NCBI GenBank assembly: GCA_947253765.1
Contig: CAMYAK010000013.1
Coordinates: 1-35,450, forward strand
DNA length: 35,450 nt
DNA from: an uncultured Tissierellia bacterium
GTDB lineage: Bacteria > Bacillota > Clostridia > Tissierellales > Peptoniphilaceae
Direction of reading: 5' to 3'
Shown here: positions 1-8,247 of the stretch, one piece after another
Layout: the number at the start of each line of letters is the position of its first letter
Position numbering within the stretch: the stretch's first letter is position 1
Program-made: the position numbers and the translations under genes
Notes under the pieces: model-generated
What the model saw: the letters and a program-made list of their open reading frames with translations, nothing else
Databases searched by the model: none
Told to the model about the DNA's origin: nothing

Positions 1-1
1 A

Positions 2-75
2 CGTGCCATTGAGGATTCGAACCCCAGGCCTTCTGGTCCGTAGCCAGACGCTCTATCCAGCTGAGCTAATGGCAC
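2..75 (-). tRNA. tRNA-Arg (anticodon ACG)
   Basis: Read on the minus strand this folds as a full cloverleaf. The 7-bp acceptor GTGCCAT pairs with ATGGCAC. The D arm is AGCTCAGCTGGATAGAGC, the anticodon stem is TCTGG/CCAGA, and the loop CTACGGA gives anticodon ACG. The T arm carries GGTTCGAATCC and the discriminator base is G. ACG is normally edited to ICG and reads CGU/CGC/CGA arginine codons. Only one base follows the discriminator before the window edge, so whether CCA is encoded cannot be judged. It is transcribed divergently from pepD. Confidence 0.97.
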
Positions 76-91
76 ATGTACTGTGCCATTA

Positions 92-120
92 AATTTAGCA
101 CAATTTAAAACAAAAATCAA
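92..120 (-). promoter_or_regulatory. Promoter of the tRNA-Arg gene
   Basis: On the minus strand a -35 box TTGATT (120-115) is followed, after exactly 17 bp, by TAAATT (97-92). The TG of an extended -10 element stands one base upstream of it. The predicted start lies near 85, about 10 nt before the mature tRNA. Seen by eye; not measured. Confidence 0.65.
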
Positions 121-143
121 ATCATATAGTTGGCCACACGTTA

Positions 144-149
144 TATAAT
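144..149 (+). promoter_or_regulatory. Possible -10 box of pepD
   Basis: A perfect TATAAT lies 88 bp before the pepD start codon. No convincing -35 hexamer lies 16-18 bp upstream, so the call rests on the -10 alone. Confidence 0.35.
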
Positions 150-236
150 GGGTATCAGATAACAAAGTATATTTAAAGGTCTCAGGGCTTTTAAATAAAT
201 ACAGAATAGTATCTTGGGAAAAAGAAAGGGACAGAT

Positions 237-1664
237 ATGATTACTTTTGAAAAGGTTATGGAAGCTTTTGCAGAACTATCAAAATACCCCAGACCAAGCG
301 GTCAGGAAAAGAAAGTTTCAGACTTTCTTGTATCATGGGCTAAAGAGAGAGGTCTTGAAGTTAAGCAGGACGGTAAAAATAACGTTCTCATGACAAGACC
401 TGCAGCCAAGGGCAAGGAAGGAATGCCGGGAATAGTTTTACAAGGCCATATGGACATGGTTTGTGTAAAAACGGATGACTCTGATCATGATTTCAGCAAG
501 GACCCAATTGAAATCGTCAAAGACGGCAAGATGATCAGGGCCAAGGACACTTCACTTGGAGCCGACAACGGCTTAGGCCTTGCAATGGGAATGGCAATCA
601 TTGAAGATGAGAATACAAACCTGCCCATGCTGGAACTGCTTGTTACAACCGATGAGGAAACCGGCATGACCGGAGCTATTGAGCTTTCAGATAAATGGCT
701 GAACGGTAAGTATTTGATCAACATAGACTCTGAGAAGGAAGGCGAATTGACAGCCGGATGCGCAGGGATGGAAACCTTCTTTATTGACAAACCAATAGAA
801 AGAGAAGAAGCGGCCCAAGAATATAAACCCTATAAAGTAGTATTCTCAGGCCTCTTAGGCGGCCATTCAGCCCATGCCATAGTCATGAAGCACGGAAACA
901 TGGTCAAGATAATTTTTGAATTCCTGGGCAATTTGAGTAAAGAATTCAAGATAAAGGTCAAGGGAGTAGAGGTTGGAACCTTTGACAATGTCATTCCAAG
1001 TGCAGGTTCTGCTGAAATAGCTATTAAAGATTTTGATGAAAAGAAATTCCAAGACCTGGTATCAAAGACCTTGAAAAAATATGAGGACCTTGACGGCCAA
1101 CTCAAAATTGAACTTGCAGAAGCTGAAGGCCCCGGACAAGACAGGGTCTGGACAGACAAATTCCTTACAAGCGCCGTTGAAGCGGTTGAAGAGATGCCTA
1201 ACGGGCTTAACACAATGCTTGAAGACCTCGGTCTACCGGAAAGCTCATCAAACTTGGCTTTAGCAAGGGAAGAAGACGGAAAGCTCCACATGGAGATTTC
1301 ATTAAGGTCAGCCTCACCTGAAAAGCTCAAGGATATGCACGCAAGAATTGCCAAGGTATTGGAAGGACACGGCTTCCCATATGAGATAGGTGCTGAAAGT
1401 CCTGCTTGGAACTATGTTGAACACTCCGAGCTCCGTGACAAGGCATGCCGTATATATAAAGAGCATACAGGCATGGATATGAAGGTCCTGGTAACACACG
1501 GAGGCCTTGAGTGCGGCTGCATAAATGAAAAATATCCTGAAATGGACATGATCTCGGTAGGATCGGATATTTATGGGGCCCACAGTGTAGACGAACACTT
1601 TGATATTGAGTCGGGAGAAAGGGTCTTCGGATATATCCAGAAGCTTCTCCAAGAACTTAAATAA
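237..1664 (+). CDS. pepD: Cytosolic aminoacyl-histidine dipeptidase (Xaa-His dipeptidase, M20C)
   Basis: This 475-aa protein is a PepD-type di-zinc metallodipeptidase of the M20 family, which cleaves a broad range of dipeptides in the cytoplasm. Visible metal and catalytic motifs in family order are GHMDMV (His71, Asp73), GADNGLG with Asp110, TTDEETG with Glu140-Glu141, an aspartate in INIDSE (Asp164), LGGHSAH (His210, in the lid domain), and a final histidine in GAHSVDEH near the C-terminus. Length and motif order match full-length PepD (about 480 aa), and there is no signal peptide. The ATG at 237 follows a purine-rich GAAAGGG with 6-nt spacing. It stands alone, ended by its own terminator at 1684-1722, and probably recycles dipeptides in an amino-acid-fermenting anaerobe (inference). 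Confidence 0.95.
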   Translation: MITFEKVMEAFAELSKYPRPSGQEKKVSDFLVSWAKERGLEVKQDGKNNVLMTRPAAKGKEGMPGIVLQGHMDMVCVKTDDSDHDFSKDPIEIVKDGKMIRAKDTSLGADNGLGLAMGMAIIEDENTNLPMLELLVTTDEETGMTGAIELSDKWLNGKYLINIDSEKEGELTAGCAGMETFFIDKPIEREEAAQEYKPYKVVFSGLLGGHSAHAIVMKHGNMVKIIFEFLGNLSKEFKIKVKGVEVGTFDNVIPSAGSAEIAIKDFDEKKFQDLVSKTLKKYEDLDGQLKIELAEAEGPGQDRVWTDKFLTSAVEAVEEMPNGLNTMLEDLGLPESSSNLALAREEDGKLHMEISLRSASPEKLKDMHARIAKVLEGHGFPYEIGAESPAWNYVEHSELRDKACRIYKEHTGMDMKVLVTHGGLECGCINEKYPEMDMISVGSDIYGAHSVDEHFDIESGERVFGYIQKLLQELK

Positions 1665-1683
1665 AATATTTAGATAAGAAAAG

Positions 1684-1722
1684 AGCCTTTTCCAAGAGAG
1701 ATTTTTTCGGAAAAGGCTTTTT
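1684..1722 (+). terminator. Rho-independent terminator of pepD
   Basis: The arms AGCCTTTTCC (1684-1693) and GGAAAAGGCT (1709-1718) pair perfectly and are followed by a T run. The downstream edge runs directly into the ATPase promoter. Confidence 0.9.
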
Positions 1723-1724
1723 CT

Positions 1725-1733
1725 TGTTATAAT
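1725..1733 (+). promoter_or_regulatory. Extended -10 promoter of the ntp ATPase operon
   Basis: TGTTATAAT matches the extended -10 consensus (TGnTATAAT) exactly and begins 3 nt after the pepD terminator T tract. A -35 in this position would lie inside the terminator stem-loop, and none is convincing. The predicted start near 1740 leaves a roughly 70-nt leader before the AAAGGAGG ribosome site at about 1796-1803. Confidence 0.6.
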
Positions 1734-1809
1734 GAGAAAGTAAGTATAACAAATATTAGGTGATGATAAAACGTTACCAAAATAGGTGCGAGGAGAAAGG
1801 AGGTAAGCC

Positions 1810-2133
1810 ATGGCAGAGGAAGCTGTACGCGCTGTTCTTCAAGCTGAGGAGAGTGCCCGCAACATTATAAAGGAAGCGGGAAACAAGGCTCGGCGTATAG
1901 AAGAAGAGAAGGCCGAGGAGCTTTTAAAAGAAGAAAAGCAGCTTCAGAATAAGTATAAAGAAGACTTGGAAGCTTTTAAAAAGCATATAGCTGAAGACGA
2001 AGAAAACAAGGTCAAGCCGTCAATGGATAAAGCTTTGAAAGAAGCCCAAGCTTGGACATCCCTAAGTGACAAAGACCTTAAGAAAGCCGTGGATCGTGTA
2101 GTTGAAGAGGTGAAGAAATATGGCAATTCTTGA
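1810..2133 (+). CDS. ntpF: V/A-type ATPase peripheral-stalk subunit (G/H-like)
   Basis: This 107-aa, highly charged, almost wholly helical protein has Ala/Glu/Lys heptads (residues about 1-75) typical of the G/H subunit. That subunit pairs with NtpE as a coiled-coil peripheral stalk between the A3B3 head and NtpI. Identity rests on length, composition and position as the first gene before ntpI, because the family has little sequence conservation. The ATG follows a strong AAAGGAGG site. Its last 14 nt overlap ntpI, implying translational coupling. Confidence 0.85.
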   Translation: MAEEAVRAVLQAEESARNIIKEAGNKARRIEEEKAEELLKEEKQLQNKYKEDLEAFKKHIAEDEENKVKPSMDKALKEAQAWTSLSDKDLKKAVDRVVEEVKKYGNS

Positions 2134-4072
2134 TATGACCAAATTCAGCCTCAGTTTTTTTGCAAAAGACAAAGAGCGATTAACACATAAACTACAGGCC
2201 TTTGACTGGGTTAATTTTAATGAGCCCCTTGAATATGATTCCATCACAGGCTTGAAAAGCTCGGACAATTCAAGGCTTATCGGCATCAACACAAATGATA
2301 TGACAGCCACGGATGAGGCCATTAAGATCTTAAAAGAATATGACACCGGCAAAAAAAGCTTCAAGGAAAAATTTTCCAACCGCCTGCCCGAGTCCAAGAT
2401 TGCGGAGCTTCATGACCTGGTTGAAAAAGAGGATCCGCAAAGGGCGGTAAGAGATTGTTTGGACCTGTCGGATAAAATCAGGAAAGCGGAAGATACCGTA
2501 AAAAAACTCAAGGAAGAAAAGAAGAACCTTGAAAACTGGAGTAAGCTCGACATATCCCTTGATATGTTGGACAAGCCCGGAAAAGTCAAAGTCATGCTCG
2601 GGACCATACCCAACAGGTGGGCTGAGGATGCCAGGCTCTTTCTTGTTAAAGAAGCAAAAAGCACATACATTGAATTTATCAGGGCTGATGATAAGGTCCA
2701 ATATGTAATGGTCATGACTGACGGCAGGGATGAGGGCCTGGACGACATGCTGCGTGAAGTGAACTTTACCAAAGTCAGCTTCGCAGAAAAGGGAACGATT
2801 AAAGAGGGCATGGACGAAAAGGACCGCCTGATACATGAGCAGGAAAGAAATATAGTTCAGTACAAGCTTTCTTTAAAGAGTCTCTATGAAGAAAAGTTTT
2901 TCGCTATAAAAGCCGGATATGAGCTTGCTTCATATGAAAAGGCAAGGCTTGAGGCGGAAACCAAGCTTATTGAAACAGAGAAAATCTGCTTCATTGAAGG
3001 CTATGTTCCAAGCGAAAAATTCCCAGCATTTAGAAAAATAATTGGGGAGAGCCTTGAAAGCTCAAGGTATTCCTTGGATGCTAAAGAAGCCGAAAGGAAT
3101 GATCCGGAGGTTCCCATTGTTTTAAAGAACAACACTATATTGGAGCCATTTGAAGACCTGGTTGAAACCTATTCTTTACCACTATATAAAGAGATGGACC
3201 CGACACCGCTAATGGCACCCTGGTATATGTTTTTCTTCGGAACCATGATGGGGGACTTGGGATATGGGCTGGTCATGCTTTTAGGAACAAGCCTGGCCCT
3301 CTCATACTTCAATTTTTCAGATAAGACGGCGAAGAGTCTGAGGTTTTTCAGGATACTGAGCATACCGACCATACTGGCCGGCTTGGCATTCGGATCTATA
3401 TTTGGCGGACTTATACCTATGAAGCCCCTGATAATAGACCCGACTAACGATATTATGCCAATGATAATCTTCTCGGTTGTATTGGGAATAGTTCATATTT
3501 TCGTAGCCTTGGCCATAAGCGGGGTCCAAAAAATCAGAGAAGGGGAGCCCATAGCTGTCCTTTATGATGTAATATCCTGGTACCTGCTTATAGGAGGTCT
3601 GATACTCGGTGGAATGGCAAAGGCCATGAACTGGCAGGCTATGATAGCCAATGCAGGCTTTATAGGGGCCATAGTCGGAGCGGTTCTTATTGTCTTCTTT
3701 TCAGCAAGGGACGAGAAGTCGACTTTCTCAAGGATAGCCTGGGGCATATACAATCTCTACGGAGCAACAAGCTATATAGGAGATTTCGCCTCATACACCA
3801 GGGTTACGGCCTTGATGCTGTCAGGAGCTTATATAGGTTTCTCATTCAACCTGATCGCTTCTATGATCGGAGGTGGTGGGATCTTGAGCTTGATAGTCAG
3901 GGCGATTCTGCTCATTTTCCTGCATGCATTCAACCTCTTCCTGTCAGGACTTTCGGGCTATGTTCACTCAATGCGCCTGATATATGTTGAGTTTTTCGGA
4001 AAGTTTTACGAGGGCGGGGGCAAGAAATTCAAGAAGCTCCGTCCCGAAGGCAAATATATTGATATCAAATAA
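2120..4072 (+). CDS. ntpI: V/A-type ATPase membrane subunit I (a-subunit)
   Basis: This 650-aa subunit I is the membrane stator that holds the two ion half-channels facing the proteolipid ring. Residues 1 to about 360 form the soluble, coiled-coil-rich arm. From about residue 370 (MAPWYMFFFGTMMGDLGYG) a series of hydrophobic helices follows. The motif SYTRVTALMLSG aligns with the helix carrying the essential arginine, and HSMRLIYVEFFGKFYEGGG is the classic C-terminal signature. Length is normal for bacterial subunit I. The start overlaps ntpF, with GAGGTG as ribosome site. The proteolipid gene follows 20 nt downstream, behind its own AGGAGG. Confidence 0.95.
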   Translation: MAILDMTKFSLSFFAKDKERLTHKLQAFDWVNFNEPLEYDSITGLKSSDNSRLIGINTNDMTATDEAIKILKEYDTGKKSFKEKFSNRLPESKIAELHDLVEKEDPQRAVRDCLDLSDKIRKAEDTVKKLKEEKKNLENWSKLDISLDMLDKPGKVKVMLGTIPNRWAEDARLFLVKEAKSTYIEFIRADDKVQYVMVMTDGRDEGLDDMLREVNFTKVSFAEKGTIKEGMDEKDRLIHEQERNIVQYKLSLKSLYEEKFFAIKAGYELASYEKARLEAETKLIETEKICFIEGYVPSEKFPAFRKIIGESLESSRYSLDAKEAERNDPEVPIVLKNNTILEPFEDLVETYSLPLYKEMDPTPLMAPWYMFFFGTMMGDLGYGLVMLLGTSLALSYFNFSDKTAKSLRFFRILSIPTILAGLAFGSIFGGLIPMKPLIIDPTNDIMPMIIFSVVLGIVHIFVALAISGVQKIREGEPIAVLYDVISWYLLIGGLILGGMAKAMNWQAMIANAGFIGAIVGAVLIVFFSARDEKSTFSRIAWGIYNLYGATSYIGDFASYTRVTALMLSGAYIGFSFNLIASMIGGGGILSLIVRAILLIFLHAFNLFLSGLSGYVHSMRLIYVEFFGKFYEGGGKKFKKLRPEGKYIDIK

Positions 4073-4092
4073 TTTTTAGGAGGAAAGACAAA

Positions 4093-4563
4093 ATGATGGA
4101 ATTTTTAAATCAGTATGGCGGTATTATTTTCTCAGTTTTGGGAGCAGCTCTTGCGGCAGCCTTGCCGGGAGTAGGTTCCGCCAGAGGCGTCGGCCACGTC
4201 GGCCAGGGAGCTGCGGCTATTATTATTGATGATCCGGCAAAGTTCGGTCGAAGCTTGATTCTTCAGCTTCTTCCCGGTACCCAGGGCTTGTATGGAATGA
4301 TCATTGCAATTATAGTCATGATCTTTAAATTTGACGCTGCTATGCCTTTACAACAGGGTTTGAGGGTTCTCTTCTCATGCCTGCCAATAGCGATAGTCGG
4401 ATATGCATCAGCCGTACACCAGGGCAATGTTGCTTACTCGGGACTTGAGATTTTGGCAAAGAACGAATCCCAGTCCATGAAGGGCGTAATTTACGCCGTA
4501 ATGGTAGAAACCTACGCCATCCTTTCATTCATCATTTCCCTGCTCTTTGTATTTGCAGCTTAA
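4093..4563 (+). CDS. ntpK: V/A-type ATPase proteolipid (rotor ring) subunit K
   Basis: This 156-aa protein has four hydrophobic helices, a duplicated hairpin of the same length as E. hirae NtpK. The second hairpin carries Glu139 in MVETYAIL, the ion-binding carboxylate. The first hairpin lacks an equivalent acid, as in other 16-kDa V-type proteolipids. The residues that bind Na+ in the E. hirae ring have visible counterparts: Leu-Pro-Gly-Thr-Gln-Gly-Leu-Tyr at about 60-67, Gln110 and Glu139. I therefore infer Na+ rather than H+ coupling. The ribosome site TAGGAGG and tight spacing put it in the operon. Confidence 0.95.
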   Translation: MMEFLNQYGGIIFSVLGAALAAALPGVGSARGVGHVGQGAAAIIIDDPAKFGRSLILQLLPGTQGLYGMIIAIIVMIFKFDAAMPLQQGLRVLFSCLPIAIVGYASAVHQGNVAYSGLEILAKNESQSMKGVIYAVMVETYAILSFIISLLFVFAA

Positions 4564-4595
4564 TTTTGACAAACAAAGGGCAAAAGGAGGATATG

Positions 4596-5141
4596 ATGAC
4601 AAATTTAGACAATATCGTAAAGAACATCCTCGAAGATGCCAAAATTGAGGCTGACCGTATAGTAGAAGACGCCGAGAAAAAGGCTTTACAAGCTCGAGAA
4701 GATAAAATTGCATCTATTGAAGCTGACAATGAAAAGGCCATGAAGGGTCGTGAGAGCCTTGAGGCCCGGATCAGGGACAGGGTGAGAAGCGGAGCTGAAA
4801 GAGATATAAGAAACCGCATTCTTGAAGCAAAGCAGGCCACCATAAAAAGAGTCTTTGACCTGGCGAAAAACGAATTGGCTTCCATGAGTGATGAAGAATA
4901 TAAAAAACTTTTGGACAATTTTTTGGATAAAAAAGACCTGTCCGATGAGTGCAGGCTGGAAATCCCGAAAAACCGGTCCTACAAGTCAAATAAAGTAAAG
5001 GTTGAGAAAAATGCCGACCTTAAAAGCGGTTTTCGACTTGTGGACGGCGGGATAAGGGAAAATTTTGATTTTTCAGATATTGTTGATCTCTTGAGAACAA
5101 ACATGGAAACAGTGGTACTTGATTTGATCAAAGAAAGGTAG
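4596..5141 (+). CDS. ntpE: V/A-type ATPase peripheral-stalk subunit E
   Basis: A protein of about 181 aa. The N-terminal half is a charged helix (DNIVKNILEDAKIEADRIVEDAE...) and the C-terminal part is a mixed domain ending VDLLRTNMETVVLDLI, the usual subunit E layout, which clamps the A/B head. The reading frame opens further upstream at a TTG (4566). AAAAGGAGG at 4582-4590 fits the ATG at 4596 (5-nt spacing) much better than the TTG or the adjacent ATG at 4593. Length is at the short end of the family. Confidence 0.9.
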   Translation: MTNLDNIVKNILEDAKIEADRIVEDAEKKALQAREDKIASIEADNEKAMKGRESLEARIRDRVRSGAERDIRNRILEAKQATIKRVFDLAKNELASMSDEEYKKLLDNFLDKKDLSDECRLEIPKNRSYKSNKVKVEKNADLKSGFRLVDGGIRENFDFSDIVDLLRTNMETVVLDLIKER

Positions 5142-5147
5142 GCGTAT

Positions 5148-6155
5148 ATGGCAGTCAGTTATTCATTTGCTTCTATGCGTATACGTATATTGGAAGGTCA
5201 ATTACTCAGCCCTGCATTTATGGACCGACTTATAAACTCGGAGAATTCGGAGGACTTCTTGGCAATACTCAAGGAGACCGCCTATTCACGAGTTTTGGAA
5301 AAGGAAGATGGTATCGGGTCATTTGAAGATTGTCTGGCAGAGGAGTTAAAGAACCGTGCCGAGATTCTCAGTGACTTGATAGAGGAAGATTGGCTGAAGA
5401 AGTTTATATTTGCTCAGTACGATCTCCATAATTTGAAAGTCTTAATAAAAGAGGAGTTGGCCAAGGAAATGGGCATTAAGCCTGTAAACTCACCCCTATT
5501 TCCTTTTGGTAGCCTGAATATGGCAAAAGTCAAGGATATTATTGCAAATCCGGCGAGAAATTCAGATGACCCGGGCTTTAAATCAGTCCTTATAAAGGGG
5601 ATGGAAGTTTGGAAGGAAAGTCAGGATGCCCAAGCTCTTGACCTTGTTGTGGATTCCAACTACTACACCCTGATAGGCCAAGCGGCAAAAAAAGGCAAGT
5701 CTTCTTTCCTGGTTGACTATGCTGAGAAATTGGCGGACTCTATAAACATACTGTCTTTTTTCAGGGCCAAGAGAAGGGGAGAGACCAAAGATTTTATGGC
5801 CAGGACCCTCGTCAAGGGCGGAAAGCTGAATGACGATGCCTTCATCAAATTCTACAGTATGGAGAATATAGATTTTAGCAAGTACTTTTCTAAGGCAGGA
5901 CTGGGATTTGATTTTGACAAAGAACTCGAGGAGTATTCTTCAAGCAAGGATATTACAAGGCTTGAAAAGGCAAGGGACAATATGGTCTCAAGCTTGGCAA
6001 ACAAGGCAAATCAATTCAGGGAAGGCCCCGAGGTCCTGTTCGCATATTTCACAAAAGTTGAGAATGAGATAAAGAACTTGAGGATCATTATGTCGGCAAA
6101 AAGGGCCGGACTCGGTCTTGACGCTATAAAAGAAAGGATCAGAGCCTATGCTTAA
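5148..6155 (+). CDS. ntpC: V/A-type ATPase central-stalk subunit C (d-like)
   Basis: This 335-aa soluble, mostly helical protein opens with MAVSYSFASMRIRILEGQLLS, typical of the subunit C family that docks the central shaft on the proteolipid ring. The C-terminus has ENEIKNLRIIMSAKRAGL, the characteristic last helix (family form: E...NLR.i..gk..g). The length matches E. hirae NtpC. The start lies 6 nt after ntpE, and the 3' end overlaps ntpG by 8 nt. Confidence 0.93.
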   Translation: MAVSYSFASMRIRILEGQLLSPAFMDRLINSENSEDFLAILKETAYSRVLEKEDGIGSFEDCLAEELKNRAEILSDLIEEDWLKKFIFAQYDLHNLKVLIKEELAKEMGIKPVNSPLFPFGSLNMAKVKDIIANPARNSDDPGFKSVLIKGMEVWKESQDAQALDLVVDSNYYTLIGQAAKKGKSSFLVDYAEKLADSINILSFFRAKRRGETKDFMARTLVKGGKLNDDAFIKFYSMENIDFSKYFSKAGLGFDFDKELEEYSSSKDITRLEKARDNMVSSLANKANQFREGPEVLFAYFTKVENEIKNLRIIMSAKRAGLGLDAIKERIRAYA

Positions 6156-6456
6156 GACAGCGGTTGTTGGCGACAGGGGTTCGGTTTTAGCCTTTCGCGC
6201 CATCGGGGTGGATGTTTTTTCACCGTCGGGAGACGACTCTATCAGAAATACAGTTGATCGTTTAGCCAGAGAAGATTATGGAGTCATCTATATCACAGAA
6301 GACTACGCTGTGAGAATAAAAGAGACCATTGATCGCTATAAATCAAAGCCTACGCCCGCAATAGTTCTCATACCTTCGTCTCAGGGAAGCCTGGGTCTCG
6401 GAATGAAGACGATTTCGGAAAATGTTGAAAAAGCCGTAGGCATGGACATATTTTAG
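6148..6456 (+). CDS. ntpG: V/A-type ATPase central-stalk subunit F
   Basis: A 102-aa Rossmann-like small subunit. MLKTAVVGDRGSVLAFRAIGVDVF is the family opening (glycine-rich turn after the first strand), followed by YGVIYITEDYAVRI and PAIVLIPSSQGSLGLGM. It binds subunit D in the rotating shaft. It overlaps ntpC and sits directly before ntpA, as in the E. hirae operon. Confidence 0.94.
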   Translation: MLKTAVVGDRGSVLAFRAIGVDVFSPSGDDSIRNTVDRLAREDYGVIYITEDYAVRIKETIDRYKSKPTPAIVLIPSSQGSLGLGMKTISENVEKAVGMDIF

Positions 6457-6471
6457 AAAGGAGGAGACCTC

Positions 6472-8247
6472 TTGAAAGAAGGAATAATTACAAAAGTCTC
6501 CGGACCTCTTGTCGAGGCCAGAGGCATGGAGGATGCCAATATACAGGACGTTGTCAAGGTCTCCAATATGGGCTTGATAGGCGAAATCATAGAGATGAAG
6601 CAGGATATCGCCTCAATCCAGGTTTATGAGGAGACCACAGGAATAGGACCGGGAGAACCCGTTGTAACAACAGGGGCCCCTCTTTCAGTAGAGCTTGGTC
6701 CGGGACTCCTGGGCCAGATTTATGACGGAATTCAAAGGCCGCTTGACAGTTTGGCCCAAGCCGCAGGAGATTTTCTTGAGCGCGGTGTAACTGCCAATGC
6801 AATTGACCATGAGAAAAAATGGAATTTCAAGTCGGCTGTAAGTGTCGGGGATACAGTAGCTGAAGGAGATATCCTGGGCAGTGTTCAGGAAACTGAAGTC
6901 ATCGATCACAAGATCATGTTGCCGCCGGGCTTGTCGGGAAAAGTAAAAGAAATAAAAGACGGGTCATTCAATGTCCTTGAGACGGTCTGTATCATAGAAG
7001 ATGACAATGGGAAAGAACACAAGGTCAGCATGATGCAGAAATGGCCGGTCAGAAGGCCCAGGCCAATTAAAAAGAAGAAAGATCCGATCAAGCCTTTGAT
7101 AACAGGTCAGAGGGTTGTAGACAGCTTCTTCCCGGTAGCAAAGGGCGGAACAGCTGCAATCCCCGGACCATTCGGATCAGGAAAAACAGTTATTCAGCAC
7201 CAGCTTGCCAAGTGGGCGGATGCCGATGTCATTATATACGTAGGCTGCGGAGAGCGCGGCAACGAGATGACGGACGTTTTGAACGAATTCCCGGAAATCA
7301 TAGACCCCAACACCGGAAAGAGCTTGATGTATAAGGTTGTATTGATAGCAAACACATCCAACATGCCGGTTGCGGCCCGTGAGGCTTCAATTTATACAGG
7401 AATAACCCTGGCCGAATATTACAGGGACATGGGATATTCAGTAGCCTTGATGGCCGACTCAACTTCAAGGTGGGCCGAGGCCCTTAGGGAGATGTCGGGT
7501 CGTCTGGAAGAGATGCCCGGCGATGAAGGCTATCCGGCATATCTGGCTTCAAGGATTGCCTCTTTCTATGAAAGAACCGGAATTGTAGACTGTCTCGGAA
7601 GTGACGGCAGGGAAGGATCACTTACGGCAATCGGAGCCGTTTCGCCACCGGGTGGTGACATGTCCGAGCCTGTTACCCAGTCAACCTTGAGAATAGTTAA
7701 AGTCTTCTGGAGATTGGACTACGACCTGTCATATGCAAGGCATTTTCCGGCCATCAACTGGCTTGAATCATATTCACTTTACCAGGACAAGATGGACGAG
7801 TACTTCGACAGGGAGGTAAATGAAGATTTTTCAAAGAACAGGTCATATGCCATGGCCCTGCTAACTGAAGAAAACAGCCTTAATGAGATAGTAAGACTTG
7901 TCGGCATTGATTCCCTATCCCAGGAGGATCAGCTTAAACTCTTCTCGGCCAAATCTTTGAGAGAAGATTTCCTGCAGCAGAACGCCTTTGACGATGTTGA
8001 CACATATTGCTCGATCGAAAAACAGCACAAGATGATGGACATGATCCTGAAATTCCATGACCTGGCCAATGAGGCCCTTACCAAGGGAGTCTACCTTAAA
8101 GAGATTGAAAATATGGAGGTTAGAAGCCAAATCGTCCGTATGAGACTGGTTCCCGAGGACAACTTGGACAAGATCGATGCAATCGAAGGCCAAATGAAAG
8201 ATGAGTTTGCTCGCATGATAGCTGACCGGGAGGTGGAAGATGCTTAA
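6472..8247 (+). CDS. ntpA: V/A-type ATPase catalytic subunit A
   Basis: A 591-aa catalytic head subunit. The P-loop GPFGSGKT lies at about residues 232-239 and GERGNEM follows. MADSTSRWAEALREMSGRLEEMPGD is the conserved Walker B/arginine region, and the non-homologous bulge domain unique to A subunits occupies about residues 110-200. Three copies alternate with NtpB to hydrolyse or make ATP. The start is a TTG, 7 nt after a strong AAAGGAGGAG ribosome site. No ATG upstream fits better. It overlaps ntpB by 8 nt. Confidence 0.97.
   Translation: MKEGIITKVSGPLVEARGMEDANIQDVVKVSNMGLIGEIIEMKQDIASIQVYEETTGIGPGEPVVTTGAPLSVELGPGLLGQIYDGIQRPLDSLAQAAGDFLERGVTANAIDHEKKWNFKSAVSVGDTVAEGDILGSVQETEVIDHKIMLPPGLSGKVKEIKDGSFNVLETVCIIEDDNGKEHKVSMMQKWPVRRPRPIKKKKDPIKPLITGQRVVDSFFPVAKGGTAAIPGPFGSGKTVIQHQLAKWADADVIIYVGCGERGNEMTDVLNEFPEIIDPNTGKSLMYKVVLIANTSNMPVAAREASIYTGITLAEYYRDMGYSVALMADSTSRWAEALREMSGRLEEMPGDEGYPAYLASRIASFYERTGIVDCLGSDGREGSLTAIGAVSPPGGDMSEPVTQSTLRIVKVFWRLDYDLSYARHFPAINWLESYSLYQDKMDEYFDREVNEDFSKNRSYAMALLTEENSLNEIVRLVGIDSLSQEDQLKLFSAKSLREDFLQQNAFDDVDTYCSIEKQHKMMDMILKFHDLANEALTKGVYLKEIENMEVRSQIVRMRLVPEDNLDKIDAIEGQMKDEFARMIADREVEDA

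Noticed and set aside
830..1354. A 174-codon open frame on the minus strand within pepD
   Set aside because: Ser-rich mirror of a well-supported M20 peptidase frame, with no start signals.
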